Notes under the pieces: generated by a model
What the model saw: only the letters and a program-made list of their open reading frames with translations
The model's database searches: none
What the model was told of the DNA's origin: nothing
NCBI GenBank assembly: GCA_021372615.1
Contig: JAJFUB010000085.1
Location: 62,001 to 126,000 of the forward strand
DNA: 64,000 nt
Direction of reading: 5' to 3'
From: a bacterium
GTDB lineage: Bacteria > Armatimonadota > Zipacnadia > Zipacnadales > UBA11051
In this document: positions 27,533 to 35,012 of the stretch, piece after piece
How positions within the stretch are numbered: position 1 is the stretch's first letter
Layout of the letters: every line of letters begins with the position of its first letter
Position numbers and translations under genes: made by a program

Positions 27533-28219
27533 CTAGCTCACCTCCTCGCCGTCGCGGGCCATCTTGCTCTCCCACGCCAGCATTCCCAGGGTCTCCTCCA
27601 CCGCCTGGGTGAGGGCCTGCTGCACGAACTCCACACTCAGCAGTTGCGGCGTGTCCACGGTGTAGTTGCTCGGCGGCAACATCTCATCGGCCACCTGTTG
27701 CCGCCAGCGGTAGATGTCACTGCACTGCAGCGGGGGAATGGTGAAGCGCACCTCGGCCTCGGACAGCAGCCAGCGGATCTCCTCCATGCGGGCGCCGTCA
27801 AGGCGGTGGAGCTGAATGTCCACCCAGTCGCACTCGTCGTAGAACTGGTGCTTGAGCGCCACGGCTTCGAGGCGCGGGGCCGTCACCACCATCTCCCACA
27901 GCTCCGGCAGGCCGGCCCGGAGTTGCTGCCGCCACACGTAGTCGGTGCAGATGTGGCTCAGCCAGCCGGCGAAGAAGGCCTCGGCTTCCGCATCGCCCCC
28001 GGCGAGGGCTGGTCGCAGGTGCGTGCGCAGGAAGTCGGTCAGCCGCTGGCCCGGGTGCCGCGCGCTGCGGAAGTGCACCGTGCGGTAGTCCACGCCGATG
28101 GTCACCCGGTAAGCGTCCGGGGCGATGCACCCCAGATATAGCGACGCACGGCGACGCTCCGACCACTCCAGGTGCTGGAGCAGTGCGTCAGCCACAAGCA
28201 GGTGCCCGAGTTCGGTCAT
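27533..28219 (-). CDS. Zinc-dependent phospholipase C-like protein
   Basis: Protein of 228 residues. It matches the Zn_dep_PLPC pattern: an early His (ELGHLLVADALL), GCIAPDAYR, VHFRSARH, then AFFAGWLSHICTDYVWRQQL, where His and Asp would complete the metal site. No signal peptide is present, so it is probably cytoplasmic. Many family members are of unknown role rather than true phospholipases. It lies 16 bases after the GH42-like gene and may be on the same transcript. Confidence 0.7.
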   Translation of the reverse strand: MTELGHLLVADALLQHLEWSERRRASLYLGCIAPDAYRVTIGVDYRTVHFRSARHPGQRLTDFLRTHLRPALAGGDAEAEAFFAGWLSHICTDYVWRQQLRAGLPELWEMVVTAPRLEAVALKHQFYDECDWVDIQLHRLDGARMEEIRWLLSEAEVRFTIPPLQCSDIYRWRQQVADEMLPPSNYTVDTPQLLSVEFVQQALTQAVEETLGMLAWESKMARDGEEVS

Positions 28220-28235
28220 GGTGCAACGCTCCCCG

Positions 28236-31217
28236 TTACGGCGCTGCCAGCGGCGCAGCCCCCCAGTAGTAGAATCTGATCTCTCCGGCCTTCATGCGCA
28301 CCGCAAAGTCGGTTGAGGCGGTAGCGCCTACGGGCCGGCCGGTCGCCAGGTCGAACACGTCAGCCGGCCGCGGCAGGCGCACATGCTGCTCGCCGTCGGC
28401 GGCCGCCCGGATGGCGAGCAAGTTGCGGTTGGCGTACACGCCGGTGGCGCCCTCGCTGAACAGGTGCACGTCCGCGTCGAGCGCGATGCTGCGCAGCAGC
28501 GACGCCGGCAGATGCGGCGCCGCCGACCACACCGACTTCACCCCGCTGCGCTCCAGCACCGCCAGGCCGCCATAGTCCGTGCCCACCAGCGTGCCCCGTA
28601 TGTCCGCCTGGTCATCCACGCAGGCGAAGCGAGGGCTCACCGGCAGCGTGCTGCCGTAGATGACGCGGTCCGGACCGGCCAGCTTCACCTGTAGCGGGCC
28701 GCGGTCGGTCCGAGGCGCCGGCCCGTCGGCCTCGTCAGCCTTGACGGCCCCCTCGATCGGGCGCAGGGGGCGCGCCAGCGTCAAGCCGGTCAACTCCTTG
28801 ATCGTGCGGGAGTTCATCCCCGTGTCCAGGGCGCCCGGCGCATACACCCAGACGGCCGTGCACTTCTGCGCCGACAGCGCGCTCAGGAGTTGCTTGCGCG
28901 CCTCGCCGTCCAGATAGAAGGCGTCGAGGAAGACATACATGCGATAGCCGACGGCCAGCCCGTTCAGCACATCATCGAGGGTCCAGACATCGTAGGGCGC
29001 GCCCATCAGGGCCAGACCGAGGCGTTGGTCGGACAGCAGCGGCTTCGTCAACTCCGAGCCGCAGGCCGTGTAGGCGGCGCTGATATCGTCCACGACCACC
29101 GCGATCTCAGCGGGGCCCGAACGCGGCATGGTCGGCGGCAGTGCGGCCAGACGCTGCACCCACGCGGCCTGTGGCGGGGCCTCCACCGCGGCGACTCCTC
29201 CCCACATGGCGGCGTTGGTCACGGCTGCCTCGCTCCGTCCCGCATCGCCCTGTGCCACCCACAGCTTGCCGTGCTGGGCGATGGAGGCGGCCACTGTCGT
29301 GGCCAAGGGGGGATTGGCGCTCTCGCCGAAGGTGCCGGGGGAGGCGATGAAGTCCAGCTCCTCAGCCGAACAGACCGGCGACAGCGCCAGGTGGCCGCCA
29401 TTCTGCAGGCCACACCGCGTGGCCGCCAGATCAAAGGGGTGTCCGTAGGCCACGCCGACGAGCTTCTTGCGCCCGGTCGCCTCCCGCGCCACCGTCGCCA
29501 GGGCGCGGATGGTGTCCACCACCTGGTCGGAGCAGAAGATCTGGTAGTCCACGACGTCCTGGACCCCGCTGGGGTCGAGCAGCACGCCGCTGGGGGAGCG
29601 CGACCGTCGCGCCTGTGACGGCACGCGCACCTGGCTCCACCCCATGATCGGCTGGAGCTCCTTGAGCGCCTCGGCCGAACCCAGCGGCGACCGCGGCTGG
29701 CCCCAGGCCATGCGCAGAACGGCCACGTCCCCGTACTTGGCCTTCAGCCACGCCCGGAAGGCCTCCTGCTGGGGGGCGCTGTAGTCCGCGAACGCGCCGT
29801 CGGAGGCGCCAGGATAGGCCCAGCGCCCATCCTCGCCCGAGGCGAGCTGGTAACCGATGATGGCGGGTCCCCACGGGCTGTTCTCCAGGTGCTGGATCAG
29901 CCGCGTGAGCGCCGCCCCGGCGTCCCGTCGCCACGCTGCCGAGGCCCACGAAGCGAAGGTGTGCTTGGCCGCCTGCACGGACGCCGGCAGGCGCGGCTTA
30001 CCGTCGCCGAACACCATCAGCTCGCCGGGGTGTTGGGCATCCCACCATGGCGGCGAGGAGATCGCGATGATCGGGATAAGGTAGGCGTCGGGGTTGGCGC
30101 CCAGGGCCGCGGCCAGCCGGGCATGCACCTGAGAGTAGTCGAACTTGTCCGGCCCCAACCAGACGGGGGCGGAGTGCCCGGTGTAGTCGAAGTCACTCGT
30201 TACGTTGAGCATTAGCCACGCCGTCTGCTGGGGTAGCGTCTCGGCGCGCCACCACCCGCCCAGGACGGGGAGCCCCACGCCATCCACCACAAAGCAGCCC
30301 CCCTGCGCGGCGGGGCGCACCTCGATCGCCGTGGGCGCAGGACCGGCCTGGACTGTGAGGGTGCGCGCCACCTCGCCCGACAGGTCGTGCCCCGGCGCCG
30401 CGAGCTTCAGTTGATACGGCCCCCCCGCGATATGGCGCGGCACCGCCAAAGCCATCTCCAGCCGCGACTGGCGGGGCGCAAGCGTGAGCTGCCTGGTGGC
30501 CACCGGCATGCCGCTGCGGGACAGCGACACCGAGAGGCTGACAGGCCGCAGCAGCGGCGGCGTTGCCTCGACCCCGGCCCTGATCGTGGCGATGTGTCCC
30601 GCGGTCACCTCTGCGGGGGCGCTCAGGTCCGTCACCGTCAGGTGGGGCGGCGGCGCCTGCAGGGCGCACAGTTCGTCGAGATAGAGGGTGGTCTCAGCGG
30701 CCGGGGGCAGAGCGGACAGCACCAGCTCCACGGTGCGGTACGGCAACTGTGGGGGCGGGTCGGCCGCGAGGAACTCGTCGAGGCCGAAGACATAGCGGAA
30801 CCAGTTCTTCTGCAAGCCCAGGCCTCGCGGCTGGGTCGTGAAGGTGCGGCCCGCGTCGTCGGTGAGCCGCAGCGACAACTGCACCGCGTGCTCGAGCGGA
30901 TTCTTGATCCACACTGCGAAGCCGTCGGCCGGCGCCGTGGTGTTCACCCGTAGAGCCGCCTCGGTCACACCCTCGTGGGGCTGCAGTTGCCAGCGCGCCG
31001 AAGTCCCGGATACACGGGCATCGGCGCAGCGGGCGAGACGGAAGCGGGTGAAGTCGCGGCGCACGGCAGCGTCGGGGGGCCCGGTCACGGTGAATGGCTC
31101 GCGGTCGAAGGACTCGACCGCCGTGGCCGTCCAGTCGGCCAGCACGTCATCGGCCACCGCCGCGCCGCCCCAGACGGTGAGCACCAGCAACGCGAGCAGG
31201 CAGCGCGAGGCCCTCAT
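28236..31217 (-). CDS. Secreted GH42-like glycosidase-type protein
   Basis: Protein of 993 residues from ATG 31217 (signal peptide CLLALLVLTVWGGAAVA). Residues 25-200 look like a beta-sandwich that binds sugar, and about 205-300 like an Ig-like domain. The centre resembles a beta-galactosidase TIM barrel: YLIPIIAISSPPWWDAQHP, AIIGYQLASGEDGRW (Glu as candidate acid/base, where GH42 has WQxDNE), WLKAKYGDVAVLRMAWG, then ELDFIASPGTFGE. A trimerisation-like domain follows (about 690-830). The catalytic motif is degenerate compared with true GH42. The start overlaps the GspG-like stop (ATGA), so the two are coupled. Confidence 0.65.
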   Translation of the reverse strand: MRASRCLLALLVLTVWGGAAVADDVLADWTATAVESFDREPFTVTGPPDAAVRRDFTRFRLARCADARVSGTSARWQLQPHEGVTEAALRVNTTAPADGFAVWIKNPLEHAVQLSLRLTDDAGRTFTTQPRGLGLQKNWFRYVFGLDEFLAADPPPQLPYRTVELVLSALPPAAETTLYLDELCALQAPPPHLTVTDLSAPAEVTAGHIATIRAGVEATPPLLRPVSLSVSLSRSGMPVATRQLTLAPRQSRLEMALAVPRHIAGGPYQLKLAAPGHDLSGEVARTLTVQAGPAPTAIEVRPAAQGGCFVVDGVGLPVLGGWWRAETLPQQTAWLMLNVTSDFDYTGHSAPVWLGPDKFDYSQVHARLAAALGANPDAYLIPIIAISSPPWWDAQHPGELMVFGDGKPRLPASVQAAKHTFASWASAAWRRDAGAALTRLIQHLENSPWGPAIIGYQLASGEDGRWAYPGASDGAFADYSAPQQEAFRAWLKAKYGDVAVLRMAWGQPRSPLGSAEALKELQPIMGWSQVRVPSQARRSRSPSGVLLDPSGVQDVVDYQIFCSDQVVDTIRALATVAREATGRKKLVGVAYGHPFDLAATRCGLQNGGHLALSPVCSAEELDFIASPGTFGESANPPLATTVAASIAQHGKLWVAQGDAGRSEAAVTNAAMWGGVAAVEAPPQAAWVQRLAALPPTMPRSGPAEIAVVVDDISAAYTACGSELTKPLLSDQRLGLALMGAPYDVWTLDDVLNGLAVGYRMYVFLDAFYLDGEARKQLLSALSAQKCTAVWVYAPGALDTGMNSRTIKELTGLTLARPLRPIEGAVKADEADGPAPRTDRGPLQVKLAGPDRVIYGSTLPVSPRFACVDDQADIRGTLVGTDYGGLAVLERSGVKSVWSAAPHLPASLLRSIALDADVHLFSEGATGVYANRNLLAIRAAADGEQHVRLPRPADVFDLATGRPVGATASTDFAVRMKAGEIRFYYWGAAPLAAP

Positions 31218-31684
31218 GGTGTCATCGTCTTCCGATCCCAGTTGTTGATGTCGCGGTCGAGGCCCTTGCCCCCCTCGCACCCATCACGGCCGTAGCTGGC
31301 CAGGTCATAGGGCCGCGCCACGTCGCTGCCCGGATAGGGTTGCCCGGGACAGACATACTTCAGCCGTCGTCCCCACGCGTCGTCCACCACCCGCGCGTCC
31401 GATACGTAGGGGCCTGCCCAGCCCTTGGGTATGGGGGGCTGAGTCGGCTTCTGGTACAGGGCGATCAGGCCCTGTCGCTCGGTCGGGAAGGCACCCGCGC
31501 AGTCCGCGCAGTACTTCTGCATGGCCGTCTCGACCAGCAGCATCCGCTTGATGGTCAGCTTGCGCTTGTCACCCTCCGCCTTGACGTTGACCCACTGTAC
31601 GAACCCGAAGGCTAGGGCGACTACAACCACCAGGGCGATGAGCAGTTCCGTCGGGGACATGCCGCGTCGCGTGCTGTGTCTCAT
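31214..31684 (-). CDS. GspG-like pseudopilin
   Basis: Protein of 156 residues from ATG 31684 with AGGAG 9 bases upstream. The N-terminus is RRG followed by MSPTELLIALVVVVALAFGF, a prepilin-like helix with Glu5 kept but with Met-Ser-Pro where FTL is usual. The rest matches the type II secretion major pseudopilin: FPTERQGLIALYQKPT, PKGWAGPYV, DAWGRRLKYVCPG, DLASYGRDGCEGG and the Ca-site-like DRDINNW. It could be a minor assembly protein for the glycosidase-like gene it overlaps. No other secretion genes are in this window. Confidence 0.8.
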   Translation of the reverse strand: MRHSTRRGMSPTELLIALVVVVALAFGFVQWVNVKAEGDKRKLTIKRMLLVETAMQKYCADCAGAFPTERQGLIALYQKPTQPPIPKGWAGPYVSDARVVDDAWGRRLKYVCPGQPYPGSDVARPYDLASYGRDGCEGGKGLDRDINNWDRKTMTP

Positions 31685-31754
31685 GCTGTGTCTCCTGGTA
31701 TTGTCAAACCCTCCGGAAAAGAAGAGGTTCCAGCCGGGGCGCGCCGCCACGCCG

Positions 31755-32966
31755 TCAGAGCGGCCATTCCCCCGACATCATGCGCACGAAGTTGTCGAAC
31801 AGGTAGCTGGCGTCGTGCGGGCCAGGGCCCGCTTCGGGATGGTACTGCACACAGAACAGCGGCAGCTCCTTGTGACGCAGGCCCTCGCAGGTCATGTCGT
31901 TGAGGTTGACATGGGTCATCTCCATGCCCGAGCCCTGGAGCGTATCGAAGTCCACGCAGAAGCCGTGGTTCTGGGTGGTGATCTCGACTTCGCCGGTCAG
32001 CAGGTTCTTGACCGGGTGGTTGACGCCGCGGTGACCGAACTTGAGCTTATAGGTCCGCCCCCCCATTGCCCAGCCGATGATCTGCTGCCCCAGACACACC
32101 CCGAATACCGGCACCTGGCCGATCAGGCCCTGGGCCGTCTTGATGGCATAGTCCAGCAACTCCGGGTCGCCGGGCCCGTTGGACAGCAGCACGCCGTCGG
32201 GGCGGTATTCCAGCACCTGCTCCGCCGTCGTCTGGGCCGGCACGACGATGAGGTCACAGCCGCGGTTGTACAGGTGGCGCAGGATGTTCTGCTTGATACC
32301 CCAGTCCATGCACACCACGCGGAAGATGCGCGGGGCATACAGCGGCATGCCGTCGCGGACCACTGTTCGCGGCTTGGGCCGGGGCTCACGATCGGGGGGC
32401 AGCTTGTCGGGTGTGAAGTCCTCGTCTATGTAGCCGTCCTCGGCCCAGCGCCGGGGCCGCTTGCACGACACGTCCACCACGAAGTCTACTTCCTCCAGCC
32501 GCGGCGCCGTGCGTGCCTTCTCCACGACGCTGTCGGGGTCGAGGTCCACGGTGGAGATCACGGCCATCTTCGCGCCGTGGGTGCGCAGGTGCTTGGTCAG
32601 CCGCCGCGTGTCCACCCCGGCGATGCCGGGGATGCCGTGCCGGGCCAGATAGTCGGGCAGGCTGATCTTCGCGCGGAAGTTGCTGGGGAAGCGACAGGCC
32701 TCGCGTACCACGAAGCCCTCGACCCACGGCCGCCAGCTCTCGTCATCCTCGGTGTTGAGGCCGTAGTTGCCCTGCTGGGTGTAGGTCATGGTCACGATCT
32801 GGCCGCGATAGGAGGGGTCGGTCAGCACCTCCTGGTAGCCGGTCATGCCCGTGTTGAACACGAGTTCACCATGCCGCTCGCCCTCGGCGCCAAAGGACTC
32901 GCCCACGAAAACAGTTCCATCCTCGAGACCCAGGATGGCAGGCTTGTGTTGCTTGAACACGCTCAT
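31755..32966 (-). CDS. carA: Carbamoyl-phosphate synthase small (glutaminase) subunit
   Basis: CarA hydrolyses glutamine and passes ammonia to CarB for arginine and pyrimidine synthesis. The 403 residues carry the N-terminal CPSase_sm_chain domain (LEDGTVFVGESFG, NTGMTGYQEVLTDPSY, GIPGIAGVDTRRLTKHLR) and a class I glutaminase with nucleophile Cys291 in FGVCLGQQ and QYHPEAGPGPHD. Between the domains (about 168-212) is a stretch with KRPRRWAEDGYIDEDF and many prolines that is longer than in most CarA proteins. carB is not adjacent. A good promoter lies at 33025-33054, so it is probably transcribed alone. Confidence 0.95.
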   Translation of the reverse strand: MSVFKQHKPAILGLEDGTVFVGESFGAEGERHGELVFNTGMTGYQEVLTDPSYRGQIVTMTYTQQGNYGLNTEDDESWRPWVEGFVVREACRFPSNFRAKISLPDYLARHGIPGIAGVDTRRLTKHLRTHGAKMAVISTVDLDPDSVVEKARTAPRLEEVDFVVDVSCKRPRRWAEDGYIDEDFTPDKLPPDREPRPKPRTVVRDGMPLYAPRIFRVVCMDWGIKQNILRHLYNRGCDLIVVPAQTTAEQVLEYRPDGVLLSNGPGDPELLDYAIKTAQGLIGQVPVFGVCLGQQIIGWAMGGRTYKLKFGHRGVNHPVKNLLTGEVEITTQNHGFCVDFDTLQGSGMEMTHVNLNDMTCEGLRHKELPLFCVQYHPEAGPGPHDASYLFDNFVRMMSGEWPL

Positions 32967-33024
32967 GTTGGTGGCACCGGTTGGGAGTGACGGGTTGAGG
33001 AAGGGTCGTCGGGGGACCCAGGCA

Positions 33025-33054
33025 ATTATACCACTTGTCCCCTCCGGGCCTCAA
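33025..33054 (-). promoter_or_regulatory. Sigma-70-like promoter for carA
   Basis: On the minus strand TTGAGG (33049-33054) and a perfect TATAAT (33025-33030) are 18 bases apart. The -35 box overlaps the last codons of the GT39 gene. Transcription would begin near 33018 and leave a leader of about 50 bases, in which I see no attenuator. Confidence 0.75.
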
Positions 33055-34796
33055 GGATGTGCTGTTGCCGGCGGCACGGACGGCTTGGCCGGGGCGAGAG
33101 GGGCGGCCGGCAGAGCCCTGAGGATGTGGACCGTCACCTCCGGGAAGGGGTACAGCCAGTCCTGGGGCGGGTACCAGCCCAGCACTCCTGACAGGGGCGC
33201 CTCGCGCGCCGTGACCGCCGCCGGCAGGTACAGCCGGCTCAGCGTCTCGCGGAACTGCCGGGCTTCCGGCTGCTCCAGGCGCAGCGCGTCACGCACCTCG
33301 AAGTTGCTCAGCGTATACGCGAAGGGCTGCGTGCGTTCCAGAGCCGCCGCGTCCACGCCCGTGATGGCCAGCGGGCGCAGGGGCCGGCTGAACTGCCGCC
33401 AGAAGCCGTTCTCGCGCAGCACCTGTCCCCCATTCAGCGGGTCCACGGGCGGAACATTGAACCACGGGTCCCACGCCATGCCCACCGTCCGTCCCGGCGG
33501 CACATTGTGCATGATGGCCTGCAGCCCGACATCGCGCGGGTCGAACTCGCGCGCCAGCCGCAGGGACAGCGTCGCCGACACCCCCAGCGACAGCCCGACG
33601 GCCAGGGCCGGCAGCAGCACCGCCACCAGGCGCAACTCGGCCCGCCGCCGCTGCATGGCGGCCGGGCCCGCTGCCACCAGCAGCGCCAGCACCGGCGTCA
33701 GGCCCACCTCGTAGCGGCCGTAGCGCACGTTCGCCAGCGCGATCATCACGAACCAGAGCACCCCGAACACGATGACACCCAGCGCCGGCCGCCGGAAGCG
33801 ACTGAAGCACACCGCGAGCAGACCGATCACCGCCGCCACCGTGGCCCCGCCTGTGGTCAGGGTCAGGCCGAGACCATGGAACAGCCACCCGTTGGGGTCA
33901 GCCGACCGTGCCGGCTCCTCTCCCAGACGCATGTGGTTCAGCTCGAACAGGATCTGCTCGCGGGCGTGCGACCAGTCCAGGAACGTGTACGGCGAGGTGA
34001 GGGCGAAGGCCGCCGCCGCGATCACCAGCATCGCCAGCGGCTGCCAGGCCACCAGCCGCGTCTTCCGCTCGCCCGGGATGGCAACGAGGTGCGCGATGAG
34101 CGGGGCGATCACCACTAGCGCGCCGTTGTATTTCACCGAGGCCGCCAGCCCGGCGCATAGCCCGGCGTACAGATAGTCGCGTGTGGTGGCCCGCCGCCCG
34201 ATCCGCACCGTGAACAGCAGCGTCAGCGCAATGAAGAACGCCTGCGGCACGTCCACCGTCGCGTAGTGCGAGTGCAGCACGTGCAGGGGGAAGACGGCCA
34301 CCGCGAGGGCTGCCAGCAGTCCGCCCCGCCGCCCGAACAGATCGCGACCCGCCAGATACGCCACGAGCACCGTCAGCAGCGCCAGCAGCAGGTCTACGCA
34401 GCGGGCCGCCAGCGTCCAGTCGTGCATCATCTTCGCCATGGCCTCGGGGTTCATCACCCCGGGCACTGGGCTGTCAGCCAGTACAACCGCCACCGTCACC
34501 AGGTACAGGTACAGGCTGCCGTAGTTGAAGAAGTGCGGGTTGAGGTCGCCGGCCAGGACGGTCGAGAGGGCGCCGCGCAGCGAGTGGTACTCATCGGGGT
34601 GGTACGAGAAGACGTGGGTCGCGTTGGGTAAGCCCCAGCCCAGTCCCGCTATCCTCAGCAGCGCCGCCAGCGCCAGGATGACCAGGAGCGGGAACCAGAC
34701 CCGGCGGGCCCGCCGCACATGCTCCGGAGGGCGGGGCGGCTGGTCCGCGTCTGCTGCGGGCGCAGGGGCGGACGACTCCAGCCTGATCGGGTCCAT
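33051..34796 (-). CDS. GT39/ArnT-like membrane glycosyltransferase (PMT_2 type)
   Basis: Protein of 581 residues. After a Pro-rich cytoplasmic start there are about ten to eleven hydrophobic segments, beginning WFPLLVILALAALLRIAGL. The first large loop has YHPDEYHSLRGAL, where the Asp/Glu pair is the metal or catalytic site of GT-C enzymes that use lipid-linked sugars. The family moves sugars from polyprenyl phosphate to lipids or proteins on the outer side of the membrane. The C-terminal domain (about 420-560) is soluble. The gene has its own promoter and lies just downstream of the large cluster, but a repeat-bearing gap separates it. Confidence 0.82.
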   Translation of the reverse strand: MDPIRLESSAPAPAADADQPPRPPEHVRRARRVWFPLLVILALAALLRIAGLGWGLPNATHVFSYHPDEYHSLRGALSTVLAGDLNPHFFNYGSLYLYLVTVAVVLADSPVPGVMNPEAMAKMMHDWTLAARCVDLLLALLTVLVAYLAGRDLFGRRGGLLAALAVAVFPLHVLHSHYATVDVPQAFFIALTLLFTVRIGRRATTRDYLYAGLCAGLAASVKYNGALVVIAPLIAHLVAIPGERKTRLVAWQPLAMLVIAAAAFALTSPYTFLDWSHAREQILFELNHMRLGEEPARSADPNGWLFHGLGLTLTTGGATVAAVIGLLAVCFSRFRRPALGVIVFGVLWFVMIALANVRYGRYEVGLTPVLALLVAAGPAAMQRRRAELRLVAVLLPALAVGLSLGVSATLSLRLAREFDPRDVGLQAIMHNVPPGRTVGMAWDPWFNVPPVDPLNGGQVLRENGFWRQFSRPLRPLAITGVDAAALERTQPFAYTLSNFEVRDALRLEQPEARQFRETLSRLYLPAAVTAREAPLSGVLGWYPPQDWLYPFPEVTVHILRALPAAPLAPAKPSVPPATAHP

Positions 34797-34843
34797 GCTC
34801 CGGCTCCTGGGGCGATGCGTGCTGTGGTTGAGGTCCGAGCAAG

Positions 34844-34872
34844 AGTATAGCGGCCCCGCTCGCCAGGCGCAA
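34844..34872 (-). promoter_or_regulatory. Sigma-70-like promoter for the GT39 gene
   Basis: On the minus strand TTGCGC (34867-34872) and TATACT (34844-34849) are 17 bases apart. The -10 matches five of six bases and the -35 is weaker. Transcription would begin near 34837, about 40 bases before the ATG. Confidence 0.55.
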
Positions 34873-34920
34873 GGCCAGGGGGTGCAGCCAGGGGGGATCG
34901 ACCGGTTGCCGGGCAGGTGG

Positions 34921-34990
34921 AGGGCGGGGGCTTGTACCCCGCCCAGGAGGGCGCCGAGCAGACAGATGGGCGGGGCACGAGGCCCCGCCC
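34921..34990. repeat. Two adjacent GC-rich palindromes
   Basis: The first has GGGCGGGG (34922-34929) and CCCCGCCC (34937-34944). Its 24-base unit 34921-34944 recurs at 63241-63264 with one change (T to C in the loop). The second has perfect 9-base arms, GGGCGGGGC 34968-34976 and GCCCCGCCC 34982-34990. They lie in the gap between the end of the large cluster and the GT39 promoter. The first element is intergenic here but coding at its other site. Confidence 0.75.
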
Positions 34991-35012
34991 CACAGTCGGC
35001 CAGAGCCCCCGG

